Source: Bacillota bacterium
GTDB lineage: Bacteria; Bacillota; Clostridia; Oscillospirales; Acutalibacteraceae
Length of the DNA: 32,246 bases
Reading direction: 5' to 3'
Assembly: GCA_023391275.1 (NCBI GenBank)
Contig: JAEWBE010000053.1
Coordinates: forward strand, 1-32,246
Both the position numbers and the translations under genes were made by a program. The notes under the pieces are model-generated. The model searched no databases. It saw only the letters and a list, made by a program, of their open reading frames with translations, and was not told the DNA's origin. This document shows, in pieces, positions 21,320 to 29,459 of this stretch. How positions within the stretch are numbered: position 1 is the stretch's first letter; every line of letters begins with the position of its first letter.

Positions 21320-21535
21320 TTATTCAACTTTTTCAAAGGTTATTCCATATTCTGCGCCGGGGATAAACTGTTTTGCTGCTCCTAAATTGATTGTTCCGAT
21401 CTCGATCTTTCCATAGGGAGTATAGCGAAAAAATTCTTCATTTTCCGCGCTCCCATGCGTCACGGGTTCGAGTGTGATTTTTGCCCCGTCTACTGTAAGT
21501 GCTTTTTCGATACATTTGAATTTTGCTTTTACCAT
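21320..21535 (-). CDS. 71-residue phage protein, function unknown
   Basis: This small, beta-rich protein (KAKFKCIEKALTVDGAKITL, then FFRYTPYGKIEIGTINLGAA and GAEYGITFEKVE) resembles short conserved proteins found beside lysis genes of clostridial phages. No membrane helix or catalytic motif is visible. AGAAAG lies about 13 bases before the ATG, behind a perfect GCCGGTTTAACCGGC hairpin. It lies between the coiled-coil membrane protein and the holin. Confidence 0.7.
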   Translation of the reverse strand: MVKAKFKCIEKALTVDGAKITLEPVTHGSAENEEFFRYTPYGKIEIGTINLGAAKQFIPGAEYGITFEKVE

Positions 21536-21553
21536 GAAATTTTTCTTCTTTCT

Positions 21554-21568
21554 GCCGGTTTAACCGGC
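21554..21568 (-). repeat. GCCGGT hairpin in a small-gene leader
   Basis: GCCGGTTTAACCGGC forms a perfect six-pair hairpin followed by AGAAAGAAG on the minus strand. It matches the hairpin-plus-ribosome-binding-site unit ahead of the holin gene. Confidence 0.65.
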
Positions 21569-21570
21569 TA

Positions 21571-21843
21571 TTATTTTTTATCGTTGACAATTTCGTCAAT
21601 CCTGTGGTGTGCCTGCGCTGCGGAGCTTTCGACTTTTGCCAACCGCTCCCCGTGGTTTCCTAAGATACGGTCATGTTCTGCAACATTTCCTTGCAGCCCT
21701 ATGACTATATCTAATTTCGCGTCTACGCTGCCCCTCCATTGCGCGTCGGATGAAACGCGCTTATCCCGCCCCGATAACCACCCCGCAAGCCCCACAAAGC
21801 AGCCAATTACCGCGATTAGTGCGCCAATTTCTACCGTTCCCAT
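21571..21843 (-). CDS. membrane-anchored coiled-coil lysis protein (XhlA-like role)
   Basis: The 90-residue protein has an N-terminal membrane helix (IGALIAVIGCFVGLAGWL) followed by a heptad-rich soluble part (VDAKLDIVIGLQGNVAEHDR, ERLAKVESSAAQAHHRIDEI). Small coiled-coil membrane proteins of this size work with holin and endolysin in PBSX-like clusters, as XhlA does, although XhlA has its helix at the C terminus. AGGAGGTAACAGC precedes the ATG. It starts 11 bases after the endolysin gene, so the two are likely co-translated. Confidence 0.72.
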   Translation of the reverse strand: MGTVEIGALIAVIGCFVGLAGWLSGRDKRVSSDAQWRGSVDAKLDIVIGLQGNVAEHDRILGNHGERLAKVESSAAQAHHRIDEIVNDKK

Positions 21844-21854
21844 GCTGTTACCTC

Positions 21855-22601
21855 CTATTTCATCTTAACGACAAACTGCTTTACGTCATTGATGTAAATA
21901 CCGGTTGCCTTTTCCGGCTCCCCTATGCCGACAATGTAATAAAAATAGTCCTGCCCGCTTTGATACCTGGGCAGTAAAGTAATAACTCCCGCGCTGCCTG
22001 CGTTGACTTTCGGAGCGCTCGAGGCTGTTACCTTAAACTGATAGGATTGTCCGAGCGTGAGTGTAACGTCTGTTGTGGTATCACATTTTACCGTTTGCTC
22101 TGTGACGTATTCGATCCACGGGATTTTAAACCAATACGTCCATGGCCGATCTTTCACACGGGTTTTCACTACGCCGTAATATGTTCCCCTGGCCTCGATT
22201 GCCCATCCTCCGCCGATATACACCCCGAAATGGCCGTTCATGTGCAGGCAGATTCCCGGCACCTCTGGCAAGGTTGAAATAGGCCCTTTTTCTTTTGCGT
22301 TGTTGAATGATCCGTTCGCACTGGTATCGTAGGCCGTGTTGTACTTCGGATTTTGACCATACCCATCGGACATCATATAGTATTTCAGCAGCCCGATGCA
22401 GTCCGTCACGCGCTTCCCATTCCATTTTTCACCCATCGTTCGCATCGGGCCGCCCGCCAGATTCGCGTCCGGATACCGGGCGGCGCATTGATCAAGCAGG
22501 CTCTTTGTGCAAATCTGCCCGAGCGTTCCGTACACATATCCTGTTCCGGCCGAAAGAGCCTGGCTACAAAAAGCAGCCAGGCCAATATTTGTTTTCTTCA
22601 T
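21855..22601 (-). CDS. NlpC/P60-like endolysin
   Basis: The N-terminal domain (1-165) resembles cysteine peptidase endolysins: GTGYVYGTLGQ opening, catalytic cysteine C68 in RVTDCIGLLKYY, histidine H124 in GHFGVYIGGGW and a following polar residue in AIEARG. It should cut peptide cross-links in peptidoglycan at host lysis. The C-terminal region (about 170-248) has a beta-rich repeat-like segment (VTLTLGQSYQFKVTA, GIYINDVKQFVVKMK) that may bind the wall. There is no classic signal peptide; export would need the holin. AGGAGG precedes the ATG. It lies within the lysis module after the fibre genes. Confidence 0.83.
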   Translation of the reverse strand: MKKTNIGLAAFCSQALSAGTGYVYGTLGQICTKSLLDQCAARYPDANLAGGPMRTMGEKWNGKRVTDCIGLLKYYMMSDGYGQNPKYNTAYDTSANGSFNNAKEKGPISTLPEVPGICLHMNGHFGVYIGGGWAIEARGTYYGVVKTRVKDRPWTYWFKIPWIEYVTEQTVKCDTTTDVTLTLGQSYQFKVTASSAPKVNAGSAGVITLLPRYQSGQDYFYYIVGIGEPEKATGIYINDVKQFVVKMK

Positions 22602-22619
22602 ATTTTTACCTCCTATAAA

Positions 22620-23036
22620 TTAAAGCAGCTTGTACCTTGGTTTATCCTCGCCGAATAACCAGTATCTAAAGTAATCATCCAGCACAATCCCCACCGCCGA
22701 AAGAAAATACCATCCAACACTGGCCGGCAAACATATTTGGCCATAAAAATTGAGTGGTACGTTTGAGTAATCCCAAACATGCCACCCAAGATTGATATTT
22801 ACAATATATCCGGTAATTAATTCAAGAGCAGTAATGATGATGGTACCTATCAGCATTTGCAACAGCAACGGCGTTTTCCACGGCAAAAACCGGTTGATAT
22901 ATCCGAGCGCCAAAAAACAAAGTCCGCCCAGCAGGAACATAGTCCAGTGCGAATACCCTCGGTATACGACTTCCATCAATATGTAGATTCCCCCGCCAGC
23001 CGCGAACAGGGACAGATTTTTTAATATCTTTTTCAT
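22620..23036 (-). CDS. membrane protein resembling putative ABC-transporter CmpB family
   Basis: The 138-residue protein has four hydrophobic helices (about 8-25, 31-50, 57-80 and 100-122) and motifs YRGYSHWTMFLLGG, ALELITGYIVN and WDYSNVPLNFYGQICL typical of the family annotated as putative ABC-transporter type IV / CmpB. Members recur in lysis regions of clostridial phages, where the family name is probably misleading and a lysis or membrane-stress role is more likely. Its ATG overlaps the stop of the upstream gene as ATGA, so expression is coupled to the fibre genes. Confidence 0.75.
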   Translation of the reverse strand: MKKILKNLSLFAAGGGIYILMEVVYRGYSHWTMFLLGGLCFLALGYINRFLPWKTPLLLQMLIGTIIITALELITGYIVNINLGWHVWDYSNVPLNFYGQICLPASVGWYFLSAVGIVLDDYFRYWLFGEDKPRYKLL

Positions 23037-23695
23037 GCTGTAATTCCCAGGACGGAATTGAAATTGGCTTGCAGATCATCCGGGAGATTTGTAGTATAGG
23101 TAATCGCATTGATTTCCTGTGCGGTTGTGCAGCGTCTAATCCACACATTCAGGTGATTGCAAAGCGTCACATTTTTCGTGATATAGGCTTTTGCTGCCGC
23201 ATATACGGCTTTGATTTCGTCTGCCGTAAACTGTCGGCATAGTTGCTCATCGGCGTGATACGGGACGGAAATCCCACCCTGCGCGACAGCTTCAACCAGC
23301 GCCGTAAGGTTCGTTTGATCAGCCATTGTCAGACTAAAATGCTCAATGCCCTTTGAATCCTCTACATCGACACCGGAATAAATCGTCTGTTCACAGGCAT
23401 CCGAAATTTCAGACAGTTTCGCGGCTCTGATCTGCTCTACGTAATCTGTGTCAGCCACCTTTTCTTCTTCTGTCCGCTCGATCGGCCTGCCATCTACCAG
23501 TTTGTAATTCGCGCAGCCGTTTTCATCCACCAGCGGCTTGTCAAAATAATTATTCTGCGCGTGGGCGTATTTATCACCTTCACCTTCATCAATCTGCACC
23601 CAGTCCACCGTGTCAGGTAGAAAAACAGAACTATTCACGGCAATGATATTTTTATCCTCATTAATCTGTGCATAGACTGTAATTGTATTATCCAT
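23033..23695 (-). CDS. tail fibre-associated protein (DUF4376-like C-terminus)
   Basis: The 220-residue protein has a beta-rich N-terminal part (ITVYAQINEDKNIIAVNSSV, VDWVQIDEGEGDKYAHAQNN) and a helical C-terminal part with IEHFSLTMADQTNLTALV, VPYHADEQLCRQFTADEI and YITKNVTLCNHLNVWI. The second half resembles DUF4376-type domains found next to phage tail fibres. Its place just after the fibre gene agrees with a fibre assembly or tip role. A chaperone that is absent from the mature tail is an alternative. Confidence 0.7.
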   Translation of the reverse strand: MDNTITVYAQINEDKNIIAVNSSVFLPDTVDWVQIDEGEGDKYAHAQNNYFDKPLVDENGCANYKLVDGRPIERTEEEKVADTDYVEQIRAAKLSEISDACEQTIYSGVDVEDSKGIEHFSLTMADQTNLTALVEAVAQGGISVPYHADEQLCRQFTADEIKAVYAAAKAYITKNVTLCNHLNVWIRRCTTAQEINAITYTTNLPDDLQANFNSVLGITA

Positions 23696-23706
23696 TGACT
23701 GCCCCC

Positions 23707-24702
23707 CTAATAAATCTCAGAATCAAGCCAAATATCTGCATTACTATCAGCATGACCTTCTGCATCATATATTCCTGCTGCTAATGCTGAATCTAGGGAA
23801 ATACCTAATTTCATTGCATGGTCAGCCATTTGATCTGCTGAAACATTAGTTATATTAGGACGATCAACGCCGCACCATATTACACCTTTCAATGTAGGCG
23901 TAGGCGGTATTCTCATTCTTACCGGAAGAGGAATAATTAATGATGCAGATTGAGTACCATAACCTACGACTGTACCGATATATGGATATCCAACAACATT
24001 GGTATTCAGTCTCTGAAAATACCTACGACAATCTGATAGTTCTTCCGAATATAGACGCGGTGAAAATGATGTCGGGACAGAACCAATTTCAAGTTTAATC
24101 CACTCTATTTCTACCGTTGGATTAACTGCGTCGGTAGTCCCAAAACACACTCCAAATTTGGTTGCACTCGATGGCAAAGTTATTTTTGATTGTACAATTA
24201 AAGATGTATCTGTCGGATTTGATACTTTGCCTATGATATCGGAGCTGTCGATTTGAAACCCAATTGTACCTTGTTTAATTTTTGTACTAAGCGTAACCTC
24301 TTTACCCAATAAATACGAAAAATCTTCTACCCATTGGGTAAAGAAAGCCCACGACGTGGCACCGCTTATTTTAAAGCCGCCATTTGCATTGAGTTTTGAA
24401 ACATTTACGGCTGCATTTAAATTTGTCCCTATAAACCGATCCGCTGTATAAACAAAGGTTGCACCTGTAAAGCTCGTTCCTCTTTGCCACACTGTGAAGT
24501 CGCCGTTGATTAATAGATTTGGATTGCTTGCGCCTACATCAGCAGCATTCGTCCCATGCGGATTTCCGGTACTCTCGCGGTGGTTTTGCGCTTTTTTCAG
24601 TTCCGTATCGATGATATCCATATTCCCATCCGGCACACCGACATCGTAATAATCATTACTTCCCGGTTTTACTAAGCCATAGTTTGTTGTTTGTGTTGGC
24701 AT
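23707..24702 (-). CDS. phage tail fibre protein
   Basis: The N-terminal 55 residues are typical of tail fibres of Gram-positive phages (TTNYGLVKPGSNDYYDVGVP, DIIDTELKKAQ, STGNPHGTNAADVG), a module that attaches to the baseplate. The middle (NLLINGDFTVWQRGTSFTGA, YTADRF) resembles a carbohydrate-binding sandwich, and the C-terminal third is variable. It should set host-surface specificity. Its start overlaps the stop of the upstream gene as TAATG. The AT-richer third codon positions suggest that the receptor part has a separate history, as is common for fibres. Confidence 0.82.
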   Translation of the reverse strand: MPTQTTNYGLVKPGSNDYYDVGVPDGNMDIIDTELKKAQNHRESTGNPHGTNAADVGASNPNLLINGDFTVWQRGTSFTGATFVYTADRFIGTNLNAAVNVSKLNANGGFKISGATSWAFFTQWVEDFSYLLGKEVTLSTKIKQGTIGFQIDSSDIIGKVSNPTDTSLIVQSKITLPSSATKFGVCFGTTDAVNPTVEIEWIKLEIGSVPTSFSPRLYSEELSDCRRYFQRLNTNVVGYPYIGTVVGYGTQSASLIIPLPVRMRIPPTPTLKGVIWCGVDRPNITNVSADQMADHAMKLGISLDSALAAGIYDAEGHADSNADIWLDSEIY

Positions 24703-25955
24703 TAAGTTCCCTCCCCGTTCCTAATTTGAGCATGCGTAAATGATGCCAGTTGAGCATGGGTATATTGTTTTAGCTGGTTGTGCGTCATATAGGTGTAAAT
24801 ATAAGTATAAGCAAGGTGAGCCGGTTTAATTTCCTCAATGGCCGCTGTCAGATCGTCCATGTTTGGCGGGATTCCAATTGTTCCTGTAAATTTCACGTCG
24901 AACCGGTATTCAGCCGCATGTTCGTCAACATCTACGACACCGTTCGAAAAGCTCTCCGCCACATTTTTTATCATGGATTTTGTGGTGACTCCCTGCGACC
25001 GGAGTTTACTCTCAATTCGGCTACGCCGAAATTCAATCTGCTTCGATACATCCGTTTTTATCGCCAGCCCTTTTTCCCACAAAGCAAGTCCCCAAGTCGC
25101 AGTTTCAACGTTCAGCTGAAGCATCAAATCATCTTTTGTGTCCTGAATCTGTTCAATCTGCGTGTTAAAAGCATTTTGCAAATCCATGATCTCATTACTG
25201 TTTTTATGGTAAGGCGGCAGCATATCAAAAATTCCGTTTGCCTCCTGAATCGGCATATAGCTGACTGTCATATCGGCGCCGACATCGTTGGTGATCCGCG
25301 TGTAAGGATAAAGGGTTTGGATTTGCTGGGGTGTTGCTGTAATCGTCTGCGGTGTGGCAAGTTCATACAACACAGTGATCGGACCGCCCGCTGCATATTT
25401 AGACGCCAGCCAAGCTTTAATTTTTACTTTAGCCTGAGCATCCGTGTCAGTACTTACAATTCCGGTGTATGTATTTGGGACTCTCACGAAGTACATGTTG
25501 CCGCCGCCATCAGTACCCCATACGCCCATTTGAGTAGTCTGATTTTCGAATTGATCACAAACCACATTCTGAGAATTCACTTTGCCCTTAACACTGATCA
25601 ATAACGTGAAATCACAACTATCTGTTGTGCTTCGATGAAAATATGCCACGGATTCCGTTCCGGTTATAACAACTTTTCCCGTAACGCGTGTTCCTGTTCC
25701 GGCAACCATTTCAAATGTATCATGCTTCCCGTCAGGCAGACCATATAGCGTCTGCGACAATACATAATCATGCGGTGTTGCGCCGTCGGATGCAGTAACT
25801 TTCGTTGTGCCTGTCAGCGCGTATAAGTTATTCGGGGATTTTGTTCCCGTTCCGATTTCAACCGCCTTTCCGTTTACAATACAGTTCTTCAAAAACGGAT
25901 GACCATAAAGCACAGCATTTTTTATTTCTATATTTGACCCGTTTAATGTAATCAC
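24702..25955 (-). CDS. baseplate YmfQ/XkdU-like protein fused to an N-terminal fibre-like domain
   Basis: Residues 245-417 correspond to the YmfQ/XkdU (Mu gp48-like) baseplate protein: MLPPYHKNSNEIMDLQNAFN, then a helical stretch, FRRSRIESKLRSQGVTTKSM and the closing IPPNMDDLTAAIEEIKPAHLAYTYIYTY in two pieces. The C terminus has two THAQL.. repeats. Family members are about 190 residues. Here some 235 residues are added in front, beta-rich and fibre-like (GLPDGKHDTFEMVAGTG, WLASKYAAGGPITVLYELAT). An AGGAGG sequence lies 17 bases ahead of Met245, possibly a relic of the original start. The annotated ATG overlaps the XkdT stop as ATGA. Confidence 0.82.
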   Translation of the reverse strand: MITLNGSNIEIKNAVLYGHPFLKNCIVNGKAVEIGTGTKSPNNLYALTGTTKVTASDGATPHDYVLSQTLYGLPDGKHDTFEMVAGTGTRVTGKVVITGTESVAYFHRSTTDSCDFTLLISVKGKVNSQNVVCDQFENQTTQMGVWGTDGGGNMYFVRVPNTYTGIVSTDTDAQAKVKIKAWLASKYAAGGPITVLYELATPQTITATPQQIQTLYPYTRITNDVGADMTVSYMPIQEANGIFDMLPPYHKNSNEIMDLQNAFNTQIEQIQDTKDDLMLQLNVETATWGLALWEKGLAIKTDVSKQIEFRRSRIESKLRSQGVTTKSMIKNVAESFSNGVVDVDEHAAEYRFDVKFTGTIGIPPNMDDLTAAIEEIKPAHLAYTYIYTYMTHNQLKQYTHAQLASFTHAQIRNGEGT

Positions 25956-26995
25956 GATACTGTCACCGTCCCGATCACCGGCACCTGATCCGCCGCGACG
26001 GTAATATTTGCGGTACCCCCGTTTGCCTTCAATTCGGTGTAGTCCGTCACGCTGTCAATTCCAAGCAAAATATAGGCAATCTGGTTGAAAAGTACCTGAT
26101 ACTTTACAAAGGCGATGCTCTTCAGGTAATTATCTAGCTTTTCGGAAAATTCAGCCTGAACCGTTTCTAACGTGGTACCGGATTCAATGGTTACGCTGGC
26201 GGTTACATTTATCTGCAACGCGGCGGCGCTTTCCACCGTGATTTCCGGCCCGATTGGCCGGTTTTCTTCAATATGAGCGGCGCAGGCGGCTACAACATCA
26301 GCGCTTACCGGCTGCCGGTCCGCTCCGACAATCATCACCCCAACCGTTCCCGGGCCATTCACAAGCGGCGTTACCTTTACCGCGCCGACGCCGTCCACTT
26401 CCAGCGCCCATTGTTCATAATGATGCACGTTCCCGCTTGTAGCCGGTTTTTGCCGATAATTGTAATAACGGTCCACAAGGCTTTTATCGCTTTCCGGGTC
26501 TGTTCCTCCGGTTGCTGCGGCTGCATTCGTTACAGCAGACAGTCCGCCAATGCTGTTGTATTGGTTCGTGATGCTTCCGGCCGGAACGTTATAGGATTCC
26601 CCGGCTTCCATGGCATTCGCTGTTACAGCGGCGGTGCCTGAAGCGATTGTAACCGCGCCGGCTGTCTCATATTCCAACCCGTCAAGCGTTAAAAAAATAG
26701 TGCCCGCTTGGATAACCGTTCCGTCCGTTCCGGTTAAAGTAAGTTCTGCATGTGCCTTGGTCCCCGGTTTGCGAATAATCCCGTGTTCCCCCGCCCGCTT
26801 ATCGATATACTCTCCGGATGTTTCATCCACGTAGGCAATTGGCAGCAAAGCATTCATGGCGACATAATTTTTCCAAATCTGTGTTGCCGTCGGGCTTACC
26901 AGTTTATTAGTGTAGCTTCCTTCTCTGGTATCCGCCGTGGTAATATCCGACAATATTTCTTGTTTAATGCTTTCCGGCGTAATATCCTCAAACAC
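25952..26995 (-). CDS. xkdT: baseplate J-like protein (XkdT)
   Basis: The 347-residue protein has the baseplate J layout: MFEDITPESIKQEILSDITT, YIDKRAGEHGIIRKPGTKAH, the beta-sandwich GTIFLTLDGLEYETAGAV, and GGTDPESDKSLVDRYYNYRQ with KPATSGNVHHYEQWALEVDG. These proteins form the baseplate wedge that triggers sheath contraction. It lies between XkdS and the YmfQ-like gene, the order of the Bacillus PBSX cluster. It overlaps XkdS by eight bases. Confidence 0.92.
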   Translation of the reverse strand: MFEDITPESIKQEILSDITTADTREGSYTNKLVSPTATQIWKNYVAMNALLPIAYVDETSGEYIDKRAGEHGIIRKPGTKAHAELTLTGTDGTVIQAGTIFLTLDGLEYETAGAVTIASGTAAVTANAMEAGESYNVPAGSITNQYNSIGGLSAVTNAAAATGGTDPESDKSLVDRYYNYRQKPATSGNVHHYEQWALEVDGVGAVKVTPLVNGPGTVGVMIVGADRQPVSADVVAACAAHIEENRPIGPEITVESAAALQINVTASVTIESGTTLETVQAEFSEKLDNYLKSIAFVKYQVLFNQIAYILLGIDSVTDYTELKANGGTANITVAADQVPVIGTVTVS

Positions 26996-27407
26996 TTATA
27001 TCAGCCTCCCCGTAAATTGTCACCAGCGTTCCCGTAATGCCCAAAATCCCGTCCTTAAAATCCACCACAACGTTTTTCACGTCGGTGATGTAAGGATTGA
27101 TTAACAGGCATTCCCTCACATAGCGCGCTGCTTCGGACTGCTTCAGTTCGTCCGAAAAATTCTGTCCGACAAGGGATTCCGTTTCATTCCCATAATCCCA
27201 TGTGAAAATTTCATACCGGAATCTTTCTGTGTGCAGCGCGTTCCATGCCCAAACTAAAACAGCTTCTTTTCCTTCAACCATGACCGGATTCCCGTTTTTG
27301 TAAATTGGCGTGTTATTTTCATAATCCCACGCGACTTCTTTGTACATGGGTAGCTCTGTATCGGTTTCCACTGCCTGAGGTTGGATGATAGGAAAAAGAC
27401 TGCTCAT
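26988..27407 (-). CDS. xkdS: XkdS-like baseplate protein (DUF2634)
   Basis: The 139-residue protein shows the conserved DUF2634 pattern: LPMYKEVAWDYENNTPIY, AVLVWAWNALHTERFRYEIF, WDYGNETESLVGQNFSDEL and INPYITDVKNVVVDF. It is the gp25/lysozyme-like wedge component of PBSX-like baseplates. Its ATG overlaps the XkdR stop (ATGA) and its end overlaps XkdT, so all three are translated as one coupled block. Confidence 0.9.
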   Translation of the reverse strand: MSSLFPIIQPQAVETDTELPMYKEVAWDYENNTPIYKNGNPVMVEGKEAVLVWAWNALHTERFRYEIFTWDYGNETESLVGQNFSDELKQSEAARYVRECLLINPYITDVKNVVVDFKDGILGITGTLVTIYGEADISV

Positions 27408-27661
27408 ACGCTCACCAACTTACATAAAATAATAAACCGCTGGTCCTCTTCAAAAGGAACCAACAAAACACTGTCTCCGCTGTTCAGCACACCTATTGCA
27501 TTGTTTTTTAGTAGATCATCAGCTGTTTGTACCGTGTCGCTGACTTCAATTTTTAGTGGAGATACGCTGATCACGGTACCAAATCGGAAGGTAACCGGCA
27601 CCTGTCCGCTGGCCTGTGCTCGAATCATTATCAATAATTTTTGATACGGATTATCTTCCAT
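27404..27661 (-). CDS. xkdR: XkdR-like protein (DUF2577)
   Basis: The 85-residue small beta-rich protein matches DUF2577: MIRAQASGQVPVTFRFGTVI, SPLKIEVSDT and GDSVLLVPFEEDQRFIILCK. In PBSX-like clusters this gene lies between XkdQ and XkdS and probably forms part of the central spike or hub. It starts five bases after the XkdQ stop. Confidence 0.88.
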   Translation of the reverse strand: MEDNPYQKLLIMIRAQASGQVPVTFRFGTVISVSPLKIEVSDTVQTADDLLKNNAIGVLNSGDSVLLVPFEEDQRFIILCKLVSV

Positions 27662-27666
27662 CTAAA

Positions 27667-28698
27667 TCACTCCAGTGCAATTCTTACTTTTGATGCAGGT
27701 TCAGTCTTGCTGCCATTTGCATTTGGTAAGGCTCCGACGTCTTTTTCATCCATCATGTTTTTAAAATTGACAACCAGCTTATTCAGGTAAATTCCGTTTT
27801 TCCATGTGTGAACGTCTGAGTCAATAAAAAACAGGCCATAAAGGCCTGTATATGGTTCGCGAACTACTACCGTTCCCCCGGTGACGTTCGCAATATTTCC
27901 AAGGTTATTCAGAGTGATTTTCTGTTCCACTCCGTTGTCATCAAGCGTTTTCTGCGCTTTTGAGGTTACATCTTCCTTTTCCGGCTGTTTCAGGTAATCC
28001 TGCATAACCCCATAAAGCTTAATGGCTTCTGTATTTTTCATGATTTTCACCAGTTTGTCATCTTTATTATAAATAGCAACCTGATTAATCATGTTTTCAA
28101 TGCTTTCCGAGGTAGTGGCATCCATGAGGTTGGAGCTGCCCTCAATTACCAGCGTTGTATCCGTAACCTTTTTTTCAATGACGCAAAGTGAAGCGCCGCG
28201 AAATACAATATGATATTTTTTCTTAGTTACCGCTGATGCGAGCGTATATGCGGTTTGAATAATATCATACAGACTACACCCGAGGAAATTGCGACTTATC
28301 TTAACTCCTGTTGCAACAATTTCCCCGACTGTTATGCCAAAATCAGCGCAAATTCTTCGAGTAATTGCTTCCGGTGTTACATTCACAAATTTGTATGAGG
28401 TTTTGCTTTTTAAATAAAATCCGCGGTCAAAACATCCAAAATCAATTGTACTTCCATTGGTGCTCTTTTGCCGGCTAAAAACAAATCCCTCAAACAACGT
28501 TGTATTGTCCTGCATAAAAGTGACTGCGTTTCCCATCTCGCATTTCACAATAGGGATACTCTTATCAGTAGGGGAGGAAAGCATTCCGAAATCAAGGCTT
28601 CTGGCGCGCTGCTGATAATTTCCGGCCCACGTGATGGTTGGCGCAAGCTGATTGACGTCATAAGTCCCGTCGCTGTTTTTTATTAAAAGCTTCAGCAT
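27667..28698 (-). CDS. xkdQ: XkdQ-like tail hub protein
   Basis: The 343-residue protein resembles XkdQ/late-control-D-type hubs: TITWAGNYQQRARSLDFGML, NAVTFMQDNTTLFEGFVFSR, an N-terminal sandwich, and a middle region with FVNVTPEAITRRICADFGI. The end carries DSDVHTWKNGIYLNKLVVNF. It should form the hub ring on which the tail tube is assembled. A GGGGGT ribosome binding site precedes the ATG. A perfect palindrome CCAAACGTTTGG (28720-28731) lies in the gap to XkdP. Confidence 0.87.
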   Translation of the reverse strand: MLKLLIKNSDGTYDVNQLAPTITWAGNYQQRARSLDFGMLSSPTDKSIPIVKCEMGNAVTFMQDNTTLFEGFVFSRQKSTNGSTIDFGCFDRGFYLKSKTSYKFVNVTPEAITRRICADFGITVGEIVATGVKISRNFLGCSLYDIIQTAYTLASAVTKKKYHIVFRGASLCVIEKKVTDTTLVIEGSSNLMDATTSESIENMINQVAIYNKDDKLVKIMKNTEAIKLYGVMQDYLKQPEKEDVTSKAQKTLDDNGVEQKITLNNLGNIANVTGGTVVVREPYTGLYGLFFIDSDVHTWKNGIYLNKLVVNFKNMMDEKDVGALPNANGSKTEPASKVRIALE

Positions 28699-28743
28699 TC
28701 ACATACCCCCTTGAAAATTCCAAACGTTTGGGATTTTGCTGAT

Positions 28744-29394
28744 TTACAGCTGACTTTTTGACGGCATTTTCAGCGTGCTTCCCACTTTAATCAAATTAGC
28801 ATTTTTAATCCCGTTGTATGCTGCGAGCTTTGAGTACAGAGTAGCATCACCGTAAAATTTACGGCAGATTGCGCTGAGCGTATCTCCGCTCTTTATTGTG
28901 TAAGCACTTGTTTGTGCCGCTGGCCCCGCACTTAAACTTCGGCTGATACTTCCACTACCCGAAGATGTCGTCTGCACTTTTACAACCGCAAGCTCCCGCT
29001 GTTCCCGCATAGTCAATGTAGCGTACACATCATTAGTCCCGTCTTTTTCTCCATATTCAATGTTTTCCATCTTGACTGGCAGATTGATCGATGTTCCGGA
29101 AACGATATACCGTAGCAAAGGTTTATAATCACAGTAATTCAGAAAGATTTTTACATACTCGTATGGATCTATTGTATTTGCAAAATTATTGAATGGGTAA
29201 TACCGTGCAGGAAACATGCATGGTATTTTGATCGTGGCAAGTGTCGGATACCCGAAAACATTTACATCACCGAGTGTATGAATATTAATTGTCTCAACTT
29301 TGATTCCATGGTCGACCGAAAAGCTCTCCGGGGTAACCGGCAATGCCAGTTCACTATTTAGCTCTGTGTTTTTAAAGATGAGTAACCGAAGCAT
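28744..29394 (-). CDS. xkdP: XkdP-like protein with C-terminal LysM domain
   Basis: The N-terminal 140 residues resemble XkdP (LALPVTPESFSVDHGIKVET, DPYEYVKIFLNYCDYKPLLR). After a Ser/Gly-rich linker, residues about 168-212 form a LysM domain (AYTIKSGDTLSAICRKFYGD, KLAAYNGIKNANLIKVGSTL) that binds peptidoglycan. It links tube tip and cell wall and helps the tail engage the wall. I chose the ATG at 29394 because GGAGGGAGATC lies directly ahead; the longer frame adds 13 residues across the preceding hairpin. Confidence 0.9.
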   Translation of the reverse strand: MLRLLIFKNTELNSELALPVTPESFSVDHGIKVETINIHTLGDVNVFGYPTLATIKIPCMFPARYYPFNNFANTIDPYEYVKIFLNYCDYKPLLRYIVSGTSINLPVKMENIEYGEKDGTNDVYATLTMREQRELAVVKVQTTSSGSGSISRSLSAGPAAQTSAYTIKSGDTLSAICRKFYGDATLYSKLAAYNGIKNANLIKVGSTLKMPSKSQL

Positions 29395-29412
29395 GATCTC
29401 CCTCCTTTCAGG

Positions 29413-29446
29413 CATAAAGAAAGCGACTGCCATGAGGCAGCCGCTT
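29413..29446 (-). terminator. terminator after the SHOCT-domain gene
   Basis: On the minus strand AAGCGGCTGCC (29446-29436) pairs with GGCAGTCGCTT (29431-29421) with one G-A type mismatch and a four-base loop; TCTTTATG follows. It lies between the SHOCT-domain gene and xkdP. The T tract is moderate, so some read-through to the tail genes is expected. Confidence 0.65.
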
Positions 29447-29459
29447 GAATCCTTATTCT

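Noticed and set aside
24780..25604. A 274-codon open frame on the plus strand
   Set aside because: It is antisense to the YmfQ fusion gene, lies within a compact coupled operon and shows no protein-like motifs.
28720..28731. Perfect palindrome CCAAACGTTTGG between xkdQ and xkdP
   Set aside because: It is short, has no T tract or promoter beside it and no second copy was noticed, so it may be chance.
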